This document shows, piece by piece, positions 15,381 through 23,499 of a stretch of DNA of 64,000 bases; the stretch's first letter is position 1, and each line of letters opens with the position of its first letter. The position numbers and the translations under genes are program-made. The notes below the pieces were generated by a model. The model was given only the letters and a program-made list of their open reading frames with translations. It did not search any database and was not told the origin of the DNA. Location: contig CAWIEI010000019.1 of the NCBI GenBank assembly GCA_963834965.1, positions 186,001 through 250,000 of the forward strand. Direction: 5' to 3'. The stretch is from Fodinibacter sp963834965 (lineage in GTDB: Bacteria > Actinomycetota > Actinomycetes > Actinomycetales > Dermatophilaceae).

Positions 15381-17305
15381 ACCGACCCCCTGTCGTCGAA
15401 CGCGTACGCGACGGAGGAGATCCTCCTCATGCTCAGCCTGGGCGGGCTGGCCCTGCTGCACGTCACCCCCTGGGTGGCCGCGGCGGTCGTGCTGCTGCTG
15501 GTCATCGTCGTGCTGTCCTACCGCCAGACCTGTCACGCCTACCCCGACGGCGGGGGCGCGTACGCCGTCAGCCGCGCCAACCTCGGACGCACCGCCGCTC
15601 TCGTGGCCGCCAGCGAGCTGCTCGTGGACTACGTGCTGACCGTCGCCGTCTCCGTGTGCGCCGGCGTGGCGAACATCGTCTCCGCGGTCCCGTCGCTGGC
15701 CCCGCACGTCGTGCTGCTGTCGGTGGCACTCGTCATCGGGCTCGCCCTGATGAACCTGCGCGGCATCAAGGAGTCGGGCACCGTCTTCGCCGTGCCCACC
15801 TACGGGTTCGTCGTGTACGTGATGGTCATGATCGGGCTCGGCCTGCTGAAGATGCTGGGCCCGAACGCGCCGGTCGCGGAGTCGGCCGCCATCGGCATCA
15901 AGGCCGAGCACGCCACAGGTGGGCTGCTCGTCGTCGCGATCATCCTGCGCGCGTTCGCCTCCGGGTGCACGGCGCTGACCGGTGTCGAGGCTGTGAGCAA
16001 CGGCGTGCCCAACTTCAAGAAGCCCAAGAGCCGCAACGCCGCCTCGGCGCTTGCGGTCATGGGCGGTCTGACGGTCGCCATGTTCGTCGGCATCACCGCC
16101 CTGGCGCTGATGACCCGCGTGCACGTCGCCGCCGAGGCCGCCCAGCTCGTGGGTGCGCCCGAGGGCTGCACCCAGCGCACCGTCATCGCCCAGCTCGCGG
16201 CCGCGGTCTTCGGGAAGAACTCGGTGGGGTTCTTCGTCGTGCAGGCCTTCACCGCGGCCATCCTCGTCCTGGCGGCGAACACCGCGTTCAACGGCTTCCC
16301 GATCCTGGCCTCCATCCTGGGCGAGGACGGCTTCCTCCCCCGTCAGTTCGCCCGACGCGGCGACCGGCTCGTCTTCTCCAACGGCATCGTCATCCTGTCG
16401 GTCTTCGCGATCGCGCTCATCGTCGCGTTCAACGCGAGCACCACGCGGCTGATCCAGCTGTACATCATCGGGTGTTCGTGTCCTTCACCCTCAGCCAGAG
16501 CGGCATGGTGCGGCACTGGCGCGACCTGATGCGCTTCAACCGCGACCCGGCCGCCCTGGAGCAGATGCGCCGCTCGATGGTCGTCAACGCCGTCGGCGCC
16601 GCGACCACGGCTGTGGTGCTGCTCATGGTGCTGGTCACCAAATTCACCCATGGCGCCTACATCGTCGCCATCACGATGCCGCTCGTCTTCCTGCTGATGA
16701 CCGGCATCCGCAAGCACTACGACCAGGTGGCCACCGAGCTGGCCCCGCGCCCCGACGGGATCGTCCTCCCCAGCCGCATCCTCGTGATCGTGCTGGTGTC
16801 GCGGATCAACACCCCGGCCCTGCGTGCGCTGGCCTACGCCCGCGCGACACGTCCCAACACGCTGACCGCCGTGACCGTGCGCACGAGTGACCGCGACACC
16901 GAGACCCTGCGCCGAGAGTGGTTCGAGCGCGACCTGCCGGTGCCGCTCACGATCCTCGAGTCGTCCTTCCGCGACGTCACCCGACCGGTCATCGACCACA
17001 TCGGGCACATCCGCAGGCAGAGCCCCCGCGACGTCGTGGCCGTGTACATCCCCGAGTACGTCGTAGGCCACTGGTGGGAGCATTTCCTGCACAACCAGAG
17101 CGCCCTTCGGCTGAAGACCCGACTGCTGTTCATCCCCGGCCTGATGGTGGTGAACGTGCCCTTCCAGCTCGGCTCGGTCAGTCTCGTCGACGCGGAGGAG
17201 CCGGTGGCGGAACCCTCGGTGCCCGCCGCCGGGCCGGCCCGGGGAACTGCGCCAGACGACACTGCCGCGGTGGCCGCGCCCGAAGCGGCTCGCCCCCGAG
17301 GGTGA
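15381..17305 (+). pseudogene. APC-family amino acid permease gene, 5'-truncated and frameshifted
   Basis: The first segment reads LSSNAYATEEILLMLSLGG, then about ten membrane helices up to LIQLYIIG near 16470. The next frame continues VFVSFTLSQSGMVRHWRDL, two further helices and a cytoplasmic C-terminal domain ending at 17305. A single missing G in GGGTGTTCG (16470-16478) accounts for the switch. Upstream, an in-frame TGA at 15378-15380 cuts off the N-terminus, which in homologues has about 60 more residues including the start of helix 1. The family normally imports amino acids or related cations. The frameshift alone could be a sequencing error in a G run; the missing 5' end argues for true decay. 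Confidence 0.75.
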
Positions 17306-17366
17306 GCCGTGCGGCGGGATGCCGGCCGGCCCGGCGCCCTCGGTGAACGCCCGGACGGGACTGGCG

Positions 17367-17570
17367 TCAGACGCTCGACGGGTGGCGGCGCAGCAGGGCC
17401 AGGATCTGGCGCTCACGCTGGGCGAGCCGCATGAGCTCCGGGTTCAGTGGTGGTGCGCAGCCGCCGAGCACCCGCGCCTCGATGTCCCGGACGCGGTCCT
17501 CGATGGCGGCGTACTCCGCGATGAGTTCGCGGACGGAGGGGGTGGTGCTGGGCGCTGGGATCATCGTCAT
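17367..17570 (-). CDS. Small helical protein of unknown function
   Basis: A 67-residue frame (MTMIPAPSTTPSVRELIAEY onward) is rich in charged helices (AAIEDRVRDIEARVL, RLAQRERQILALLRRH), suggesting a short coiled coil. It is preceded by a plausible sigma-70-type promoter about 60-90 bp upstream. I do not recognise the family. The clear promoter and helical amphipathic pattern favour a real gene over chance. Confidence 0.5.
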   Translation of the reverse strand: MTMIPAPSTTPSVRELIAEYAAIEDRVRDIEARVLGGCAPPLNPELMRLAQRERQILALLRRHPSSV

Positions 17571-17918
17571 ACCTCATCAGCTGTGGCACCGATGGTGCCG
17601 ACCAGCCCCGCGCGGTTGGAGGCGTTTCTATTAGCGTCCGTTTCGGGCGGGATGTCAACCTCTGCGTGAGAGCCACTCGACGGACGCCTGATCGAATCGC
17701 CGCGACAGGGAGGGCGCACGTGTGCCCCCGGGTACGCAAACGGCTTGTCCGGGGCTTGGATTCGGCTCGGCGGGCCCGGGTAGTACGTTGCTAGCCGCGC
17801 GGATCCAAGCCGAGTGTCCTGCCGGTCAGGCGTCCTCGTGGGCGCGGTTCGATCACCCGCGACCACGAGGATGCCGCCTTGGTCCGCCCGTCGTGTCGGG
17901 TCGCCTGAGACGTGGGTG
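17571..17918. other. Intergenic region with promoter and a long inverted repeat
   Basis: No gene is evident in these 348 bp. Besides the promoter described separately, GGCTTGGAT near 17754 and ATCCAAGCC near 17805 form an inverted repeat with a loop of roughly 40 nt. This may be a terminator for the GAF-ANTAR gene to the right, which ends at 17919. Confidence 0.45.
17628..17658 (-). promoter_or_regulatory. Candidate promoter for the small helical protein gene
   Basis: Reading the minus strand, a perfect -35 box TTGACA (complement of 17653-17658) is followed after 17-19 bp by GCTAATAG near 17629-17636. A start near 17620 would give a leader of about 50 nt to the ATG at 17570. The -10 match is only fair. 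Confidence 0.4.
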
Positions 17919-18692
17919 TCAGGTGGTGCCGGCGCGTCGGCGGATCGTGAGCACACCGGTGTCGGCAACGTCCGCCGCGACATCGGCGAGCTTGCGGTTG
18001 GTGTCCTGGCTCGCGACCCGGAGCAGGTCGAAGGCCTGCTCCCGGGTGATGCGGTGCTCGTGCATGAGCACACCGATGGCGACGCCGATCTCGCGGTTGC
18101 TCTCCAGGGCTCGCCGCAGGTTGTCGGCGCGGTCCCTCGCGATCATCTCGCTCAGGATCAGGGCGGCGTGGGTGGCCAGCACCAGCCCCATGCCGACGGC
18201 GTGGTCGTCGAAGGCGGCTCGCCGGTCGGAGTAGATGTTCAGGCTCGCGATGAACTCCGAGTCGTCCATCAGGTGCAGGCGCTGCGCGAAGACGCTGTGC
18301 ACTCCGAGCTCGGTGGCCACCCGCTGCCCCCAGGCCACCCACCGGTCGCCCGCGCCGACGTCTCCGGTGACATAGACCGAGTCGTCGAGTGCGGCATCCA
18401 TGCAGGGGCCGGACCCCAGGTCGTACTGCAGGGAGTCGGCCCGCTCGGCGACGTCGTCGGTCGCGGCCGGCGTGGTGAAGCGGCCGGCGCGCAGCAGGCT
18501 CACACTGGCCCACCTGGTGCCTGGCACCCGCTCGACGGCGACGGACACCAGCCGCTGCAGGGGGCTCTGCGAGCTGTCGCCGGTCGTCTCGGCCGACAGC
18601 GACCGCATGGCGACGGCCACGTCGCGCAGGTCGACCTGCGCAACGGTGCCGACGACCCGACCATCGCGACGCTCGTCCTGGGAGTGCGTCAT
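17919..18692 (-). CDS. GAF and ANTAR domain protein (RNA-binding antiterminator type)
   Basis: The ATG at 18692 has GGAGG nine bases upstream and gives 257 residues. Residues about 35-180 are a GAF domain (VERVPGTRWASVSLLRAGRF, SLQYDLGSGPCMDAALDD). Residues about 190-250 are an ANTAR domain (NLRRALESNREIGVAIGVLM, HRITREQAFDLLRVASQDTN, RKLADVAADV). ANTAR domains bind paired RNA hairpins and stop terminators from forming; GAF domains sense small ligands. The D-L-G-S-G-P-C-M-D motif is typical of mycobacterial-type members. It lies downstream of, and is co-oriented with, a second protein of the same architecture. Confidence 0.88.
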   Translation of the reverse strand: MTHSQDERRDGRVVGTVAQVDLRDVAVAMRSLSAETTGDSSQSPLQRLVSVAVERVPGTRWASVSLLRAGRFTTPAATDDVAERADSLQYDLGSGPCMDAALDDSVYVTGDVGAGDRWVAWGQRVATELGVHSVFAQRLHLMDDSEFIASLNIYSDRRAAFDDHAVGMGLVLATHAALILSEMIARDRADNLRRALESNREIGVAIGVLMHEHRITREQAFDLLRVASQDTNRKLADVAADVADTGVLTIRRRAGTT

Positions 18693-18768
18693 CAGCCGGT
18701 GCCTCCAGGGCAGCTCGGTGCGCAACGAGCCAGCGACCCGGCGAGTGAGTGCCGTGACATGTGACCAC

Positions 18769-19515
18769 TCAGTCCTTCGACTCGTGGGGTGACGTCGCCG
18801 CGTCCTGGTCCGGCAGGAACCGGCGAACGAGCTCGTGGGCGACCGTCAGCTCGCTCTGCCCGGCCCGACGCGCGGCATCGGCGATGATCTCGCGGGCCTG
18901 TGCCTGGGGAACCGCGTGCGTCGCGACGACCACGCCGGTGGCCTGGTCCACCACGCTGTTGTCGTGCAGCACCCGCGGAGCCTCACGCGCTGCCGCGCGA
19001 CTGGCGAAGGACAGGTCGGCGTTGTGGACTGCTCCCGGCGCCCAGGCACCCAGCAGCGCGGCCAGCTGCTCCTCCCGCCCGGCGAAGGCGTTGGGGGTCG
19101 AGGCGTAGAGGTTGAGGCCGGCGACCACCCGCCCGTCGGCGTGGATCGGCATCGACAGCGTGCTCATCACCCCGTGCGCCGCACTCGCCCGGGCGAACTG
19201 CACCCAGCGCTGCTCGTCGAGCAGGCCGTCGTCGCTGTCGCCGCTCAGGACGGTCGCGTCGTGCAGCGCGGCGTCGACGCACGGGCCGCCGAACGCGTAC
19301 TGGATCGCGTCGAGCAGCGCCAGCCGGTCGGGGGAGGCGGCGATCGTGAAGGTCAGCCCGTCTCTCACCAGCGCCAGGCTCAGCCCGACCAGGTTCGGCA
19401 CGATCTCCTCGGCCAGCTCCCCCTGGCGGACCAGCTCGAACGTGAGGTCACGGTCCGACCAGTGGGCCATGCTGAGCAGGGCCTCGCGGGTCTCGGGCAG
19501 CGGTTCCAGCGGCAT
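18769..19515 (-). CDS. Second GAF and ANTAR domain protein
   Basis: The ATG at 19515 with AAAGG upstream starts a 248-residue protein. The GAF part shows LDAIQYAFGGPCVDAALHD, the same layout as the neighbour's L-Q-Y-D-L-G-S-G-P-C-M-D. The ANTAR part shows VVDQATGVVVATHAVPQAQA and SELTVAHELVRRFLPDQDAA. The two genes are tandem, 76 bp apart, and share domain order but not close sequence, so they look like an old duplication or a pair that senses different signals. The ANTAR segment ends with an Asp/Ser-rich tail. Confidence 0.85.
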   Translation of the reverse strand: MPLEPLPETREALLSMAHWSDRDLTFELVRQGELAEEIVPNLVGLSLALVRDGLTFTIAASPDRLALLDAIQYAFGGPCVDAALHDATVLSGDSDDGLLDEQRWVQFARASAAHGVMSTLSMPIHADGRVVAGLNLYASTPNAFAGREEQLAALLGAWAPGAVHNADLSFASRAAAREAPRVLHDNSVVDQATGVVVATHAVPQAQAREIIADAARRAGQSELTVAHELVRRFLPDQDAATSPHESKD

Positions 19516-19786
19516 AGTGCCTTTCGTCGTACCCCCTCGCCTGAGGGGCAAACAGCCAGCGCGACTCCGGACGGCACCGCGGGCGGGCCGGAGAGATGCG
19601 ACCGCCCTATGGTGCGCCGCGCGCCACGAGGTACTTCGGGATGACGACAACGCAACCGGCGACGCAGAGCACCGCCCATGTGGTGGGCTCGGCAACGGTG
19701 TGCCGAACAGGGTTGCGACGACCGGTTGGCCGTCGGTGAACCGCGGAGGCCGTCCACGCCATCGGCGGCGGAGGCGGCCGGCATCC

Positions 19787-20431
19787 TCAGCCCTGGGTGC
19801 GCTCCTGCTTCTTGGCCTCCGTGAGGTCGCTGAGACGATCCGCGTCGGCACGGTTCCGGGCGGCCGCCTGCTTCTTGCTGCGGGCCCGGTCGAGCTCGGA
19901 CTTCGCAGAGCGCTGAGCAGCGCGCTTCCTGGCCGATGCGGCGGAGTCGACACGCGCCTTGCCCTGCTTCACCGCAGCGGTGCGGGCGTTGGCTCGCTTG
20001 GTGGCGGCAGCCTTCTTGGCCGCGGCCGCCCGGGTGGCCTGGGCCTCGGCCTGCTGCTTCTCACGCTTCTCGGCGGCGTCGGCCTCCTTCAGGCCCGACA
20101 CGGCCCGCTTCTCAGCGGCACCGCGCTGCTGGGCGGCCGCACGGGTGCCGGCAGCGGCGGTCTGGCGGGCCTGCTCCCGGCGCTGGGCGGCATCCTGCTC
20201 GAGCTCGGTCGCCAGCTGGAGCTTGTGGGAGCGCTCGATCCGGTCGGCGCCACGCCGAGCGATGGCGCCGTTGCGGAGCACGAGGCCGGCGAGCTGGTCG
20301 GACCTGCCGAGCACCCGGTCGACCGCCACGCGCGGCGCGGAGGACTCCGGCAGGGCGGACAGGCCGGTGTCGAGCACGACCAGGGGAAGTCGGGCGATCT
20401 CGTAGGGAAGGGCGATGACGGTGCTGATCAT
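19787..20431 (-). CDS. Lys/Arg/Ala-rich coiled-coil protein
   Basis: The ATG at 20431 follows GAGGA and gives 214 residues. The first 60 are a normal globular-looking segment (MISTVIALPYEIARLPLVVL, RVAVDRVLGRSDQLAGLVLR). The rest is an almost pure charged helix of Ala, Lys, Arg, Glu and Gln (ADAAEKREKQQAEAQATRAA, KKAAATKRANARTAAVKQGK), strongly basic toward the end. This resembles histone-like or IF2 N-terminal-type low-complexity tails. It starts 8 bp after the stop of the upstream CsbD-like gene, so the two form an operon. It could bind nucleic acid or its acidic neighbour; no enzymatic motif is seen. Confidence 0.65.
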   Translation of the reverse strand: MISTVIALPYEIARLPLVVLDTGLSALPESSAPRVAVDRVLGRSDQLAGLVLRNGAIARRGADRIERSHKLQLATELEQDAAQRREQARQTAAAGTRAAAQQRGAAEKRAVSGLKEADAAEKREKQQAEAQATRAAAAKKAAATKRANARTAAVKQGKARVDSAASARKRAAQRSAKSELDRARSKKQAAARNRADADRLSDLTEAKKQERTQG

Positions 20432-20439
20432 GGTGGTCC

Positions 20440-20970
20440 TCACTTCTGGGTGTCGCCGCGCAGCTGCGCGGCCTGCTGGTCGGCGGCGGCGGCCTGCCGC
20501 TCGAGGCGACGCTGGTCGGCGGCGGCCTTCTTCTCGGTGGAGTCCGCGTCGGCGGCGATCTCCTCGGCCTGGTCGAGTCGGGTCTCGGCGAGCTCGTCGG
20601 CGTGACGCTCGGCAGCCTTGCGGTCAGCAGCCTCCTGCTGGCGCGCCTGGCGGTCGGCCACCGCGTGCTCGCTGTCCTGCTGGCGCTTCACGGCCGACTC
20701 CTCGCGCTCGGCCCGGGAACGCGCAGCGCCCTGGTCCTCGGCCGCCTCACGGCTCGCCTCGCGCAGCTCGGCGGTGGCCTCCTCGCGCTTGGCGTCGGCT
20801 ACCGCCTCGTCGGCGAGGGCGGCCTTGCGGTCACTGGCCGCTGCCTGCTGCAGCTGCCCTTCCTCCACGAGGTCGTCCTTGCCGGTGACGGCGCCGGCCA
20901 TCTCCTTGGCCCTGCCCTTGACGCTGTCAAGGAGCCCTTCGCGGGCCTGTGCTGCCTTGTCGTTGCTCAT
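20440..20970 (-). CDS. CsbD-like N-terminus with long charged coiled coil
   Basis: The ATG at 20970 gives 176 residues. Residues about 10-45 match the CsbD stress-protein pattern (GLLDSVKGRAKEMAGAVTGK, DDLVEEGQLQQ). From there on the chain is a continuous Ala/Glu/Arg/Asp/Gln helix (DAKREEATAELREASREAAE, DQAEEIAADADSTEKKAAAD), net acidic. It is the first gene of a two-gene operon; the second product is basic, so the pair could associate through opposite charge (inference). CsbD proteins are general-stress induced; such a long tail is unusual. Confidence 0.75.
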   Translation of the reverse strand: MSNDKAAQAREGLLDSVKGRAKEMAGAVTGKDDLVEEGQLQQAAASDRKAALADEAVADAKREEATAELREASREAAEDQGAARSRAEREESAVKRQQDSEHAVADRQARQQEAADRKAAERHADELAETRLDQAEEIAADADSTEKKAAADQRRLERQAAAADQQAAQLRGDTQK

Positions 20971-21074
20971 GCAGTACGTCTGCCCGCAATGCACCGGCTG
21001 AACCCGATGTGGGCCGTGACCTGCGTCTCAAGTGGCCCCGGGGCCCGGTCAGCCGAGACAGGTTGGGCGTGCGG

Positions 21075-21575
21075 TCAGTCCGTCGGGTAGAGGAGGCGGA
21101 TGCGCTCGAGCACGACGAGCATGTCCGGCTCGAATCCACCCGCGGTGGGGTGCTCGGCGAAGATGGGCTGGTGGACCTCCCGCCAGTGCTCGAGGCTGCC
21201 GTCCCCCTCCCCCTCCTCGCGGGCGTGGTCGGCGTCGACCTGGTCGAAGGGGACGACCCGCGCCTCGGTCGTCACGACCAGGGCGCGCGGGTGGCCGGCG
21301 CCGTCGAGGACGATGCCGAGCATCCCCGGTTCGGGAAGCGGGTCGACCTCCTCGTCGTAGTCAGCGCGCAGGCTTGAGGTTGCCGTCTTCGTGCCGGCGA
21401 GGACCAGGCCGAGCAGCTCGTCGGACACCTCGGGAGTCGAGCCGAACGACCACGCGGGCGGCCGGAGCGTTCGCACCGGGTTGGCACCCATGTAGGTGGG
21501 GATGCCTGACAGCTGGGCGTGCTCGCGGGCGATGGCCCAGAAGGCATCGAGCTCGTTGTCGTCCACAGAGACCAT
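21075..21575 (-). CDS. ASCH domain protein
   Basis: The ATG at 21575 has GGGAGGG six to seven bases upstream and gives 166 residues. The central part, ELLGLVLAGTKTATSSLRAD, carries the G-x-K-x-x-T pattern of ASCH domains, followed by PEPGMLGIVLDGAGHPRALV and the C-terminal EHWREVHQPIF, common in bacterial ASCH proteins. ASCH folds are PUA-like beta barrels that bind RNA or nucleosides; some members hydrolyse acetylated cytidine. The gene is alone on its strand, convergent with no partner. Confidence 0.85.
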   Translation of the reverse strand: MVSVDDNELDAFWAIAREHAQLSGIPTYMGANPVRTLRPPAWSFGSTPEVSDELLGLVLAGTKTATSSLRADYDEEVDPLPEPGMLGIVLDGAGHPRALVVTTEARVVPFDQVDADHAREEGEGDGSLEHWREVHQPIFAEHPTAGGFEPDMLVVLERIRLLYPTD

Positions 21576-21626
21576 GCCCAACCCTCCCACGGCCCCGAAG
21601 TCGCCTCAGGCAGGGGTCGACCTGCC

Positions 21627-21996
21627 ATGGTGGCGGGGTGGCCACTGCGCAACGCCGACCTCGGCGCGGAGGTGCTGTTCCGGCTCGGGTTCGTCACCGG
21701 CATCCTGACCCTGCCGTTGGCGCGGTCGATCGCGCCCGGCGCCCAGATCCCTGGCCGCAGGCCGCGTCGGTGGTCGGTGTCGTGGGCGCCTGGCTGGGCC
21801 TGGTCCTGCGGTGGTGGTCCTTCCGGACCCACTGATGGGCGGCAACTGGGTGGGGGTCCTGGTGTGCTCTGCCTGGGTCGGGGCCGCCATCGTCTACCGC
21901 ATCCGGGTCGAGGAGCGGGCCCTCACCGAGGCCCTGGACGGGGCATACTTCGACTTCGCGGCGACCCGCGCCCGCCTCGTGCCCTTCGTCTGGTAG
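21627..21996 (+). pseudogene. Isoprenylcysteine carboxyl methyltransferase (ICMT)-family remnant
   Basis: The last 60 codons read GNWVGVLVCSAWVGAAIVYR, then IRVEERALTEALDGAYFDFA and ARLVPFVW, the hallmark C-terminus of bacterial ICMT-like membrane methyltransferases. Another frame just upstream gives VVGVVGAWLGLVLRWWSFRT, the typical early helix ending R-x-W-x-F-R-T. The region between (the conserved G-P-Y-x-x-x-R-H-P catalytic loop) is missing and the frames differ. So an internal deletion with frame change has removed the active site. Confidence 0.65.
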
Positions 21997-22049
21997 CCGC
22001 CGAGCCCCTGCAGAACTCGAGAGGCCGCGCAGTGCGTTAACTCTGAACT

Positions 22050-22094
22050 CTATAAGTTCTTATAGAATTGCTGCAAACCTTTAAGATCTTATAG
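22050..22094. promoter_or_regulatory. Twin AT-rich operators of the HTH regulator
   Basis: CTATAAGTTCTTATAG (22050-22065) is a perfect palindrome and CTTTAAGATCTTATAG (22079-22094) is a near copy; their centres are 29 bp apart. The AT content is extreme for this genome. They sit 13-57 bp before the start of an HTH protein gene, the usual place for autorepression by an antitoxin. Confidence 0.8.
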
Positions 22095-22095
22095 G
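22068..22095 (+). promoter_or_regulatory. Candidate promoter of the toxin-antitoxin-like locus
   Basis: TTGCTG (22068-22073) and TATAGG (22090-22095) are spaced by 16 bp. The second operator covers the spacer and the -10 box. Transcription would begin within a few bases of the ATG at 22107, giving an almost leaderless mRNA, common in actinobacteria. Confidence 0.5.
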
Positions 22096-22106
22096 GAAGT
22101 CGCAAT

Positions 22107-22841
22107 ATGTCCGACGCGTCCATCAGCGTGGCCGAAGCCGCCAAGCTGCTTGGCGTGCACCCGCAACGCATCCATCAGCGCATCCGAGAAGGCTCCCTCC
22201 CCGCGGCGAAGATCGGGCACCAGTGGGCAGTCCAGATGAGCGACCTGCGTCGAATCGAGCATCCTGCTCGGCCCGGGCGCCCCCTGTCGGCCAAGTCTGC
22301 GTGGGACCTGCTCGCCGTTGCAGCCCGCGATCAGGACGCGTCAAGGCTGAGCCCGTCAGCCAGGTCGCGGGCCCGGTCGCGACTGCGGAACCTGCTGGCC
22401 GATGCTTCCTCGGCCGAGCTCGACGACGCCGCCGCCCTCATCCTGCACGCTTTGCGCAACCGGGCTGAGCGCGCCCTGTTCGCCGCTTCGCCTCGTGACC
22501 TGCGAGACGTCCGCGATGACCCACGCGTCCACCTCTCCGGCGTCTCCCTGCCCGCGTCGAACATGTCTGTCGGCGATGTCGCCGAGGGATATGTGTCGCG
22601 TGATGACGTCGATGACCTCGTCGAGCACTACCTGCTCTCCCCGGCCCCCCACTCCCGCGCCAACGTCATCCTTCACATTGCCCCTTCCTGGGCGCACCAT
22701 CCCGCGCTCAGCGACGTGTCACGCTCTCCGCTCGCCCTCGCGGCCGACCTGGCCGAGCACGACGGCGTCCGCGAGAAGATCGAGGCGATCCGCGCGGTCA
22801 GCAACCTGCCCGCGCACCTCGTTGGAGCCGAACGTGGCTGA
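22107..22841 (+). CDS. HTH regulator, probable antitoxin of a nucleotidyltransferase-type toxin
   Basis: The 244-residue product starts with an excisionase/MerR-like helix-turn-helix at about residues 4-50 (ISVAEAAKLLGVHPQRIHQR, IREGSLPAAKIGHQWAVQ). The remainder is helical with no enzyme motif (ARSRARSRLRNLLADASSAE, VSRDDVDDLVEHYLLSP). The following toxin-like frame starts at a GTG overlapping its last codons by 8 bp, a typical antitoxin-toxin arrangement. Two palindromic operators lie directly upstream. It is taken as the antitoxin and autorepressor by position and by the identity of the broken partner. A stand-alone excisionase is less likely, as no integrase is present. Confidence 0.7.
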   Translation: MSDASISVAEAAKLLGVHPQRIHQRIREGSLPAAKIGHQWAVQMSDLRRIEHPARPGRPLSAKSAWDLLAVAARDQDASRLSPSARSRARSRLRNLLADASSAELDDAAALILHALRNRAERALFAASPRDLRDVRDDPRVHLSGVSLPASNMSVGDVAEGYVSRDDVDDLVEHYLLSPAPHSRANVILHIAPSWAHHPALSDVSRSPLALAADLAEHDGVREKIEAIRAVSNLPAHLVGAERG

Positions 22842-23440
22842 GCCCGTCGAGCTACCTGCCATGAACGTGGCACAGACGCAGGCCTGGCACGCGGTGATGG
22901 ACCTCTACGAGCGCGTGAGCACCGACTGGCTTCACCGGTGCGCTCAAGGACATGGGGTTCGACCCTGAGATCACCGGTGACGGCATCCAACACCGGTGGC
23001 GCCGCGACGAAGCCCAGCTCGATGTCCTCATCCCCGAAGGGCTGGGCGTGAGGGCAACCGCGCGAACTGGTGCCGGTGGGGCACCGACCATCGCTGCGCC
23101 CGGCACCACACAGGCACTGAACCGCACCGAGCCGGTCACCATCCGGGTCGCGAGCCGCACCGGAACGGTCTTGCGCCCGAACCTGGTCGGCGCGCTCGTC
23201 GGTAGGCTGCCGCGAGAACCGAGGTCGCCAAGGACAGAGGCAGCACGCGTCACCGCACCGACCTCGAGGTGCTGGCCAACCTGATCTCAGCCCGCGACTT
23301 CCGAGAAGAAGAACTGTCGAGGAAGGACCGGACCCGGCTGCGCAGAATGCTCCTGGCCTGCCGCCACGACACTGCTGCAATGTCGGTGGAGAACGCCTCT
23401 GCGGCCCTCGACACGGTGGAGCGAGCGGCACGCCTGAACG
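22834..23440 (+). pseudogene. AbiEii-like nucleotidyltransferase toxin, catalytic core deleted
   Basis: Three fragments in two frames make up this remnant. From the GTG at 22834 frame 1 reads VAEPVELPAMNVAQTQAWHA, then VMDLYERVSTDW. Near 22930 it passes to frame 2: ALKDMGFDPEITGDGIQHRW, RRDEAQLDVLIPEGLGVRA and VLRPNLVGALVGR. Near 23215 it returns to frame 1: HRTDLEVLANLISARDFREE and LSRKDRTRLRRMLLACRHD. In intact relatives the segment after the first fragment holds G-G/S and D-x-D (metal and NTP binding); that part, roughly 45 residues, is absent. Thus the toxin cannot be active. Confidence 0.7.
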
Positions 23441-23499
23441 GTTGGGCCGGGCGAGGTCACGCTGAGTGCCGGTGCGACATCCCGCCCCCGCCTATAGCG

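Noticed and set aside
22107..23440. Prophage or integrative element remnant (excisionase-like HTH)
   Set aside because: No integrase, att repeats or phage genes occur nearby, and the overlapping nucleotidyltransferase frame fits a toxin-antitoxin locus better.
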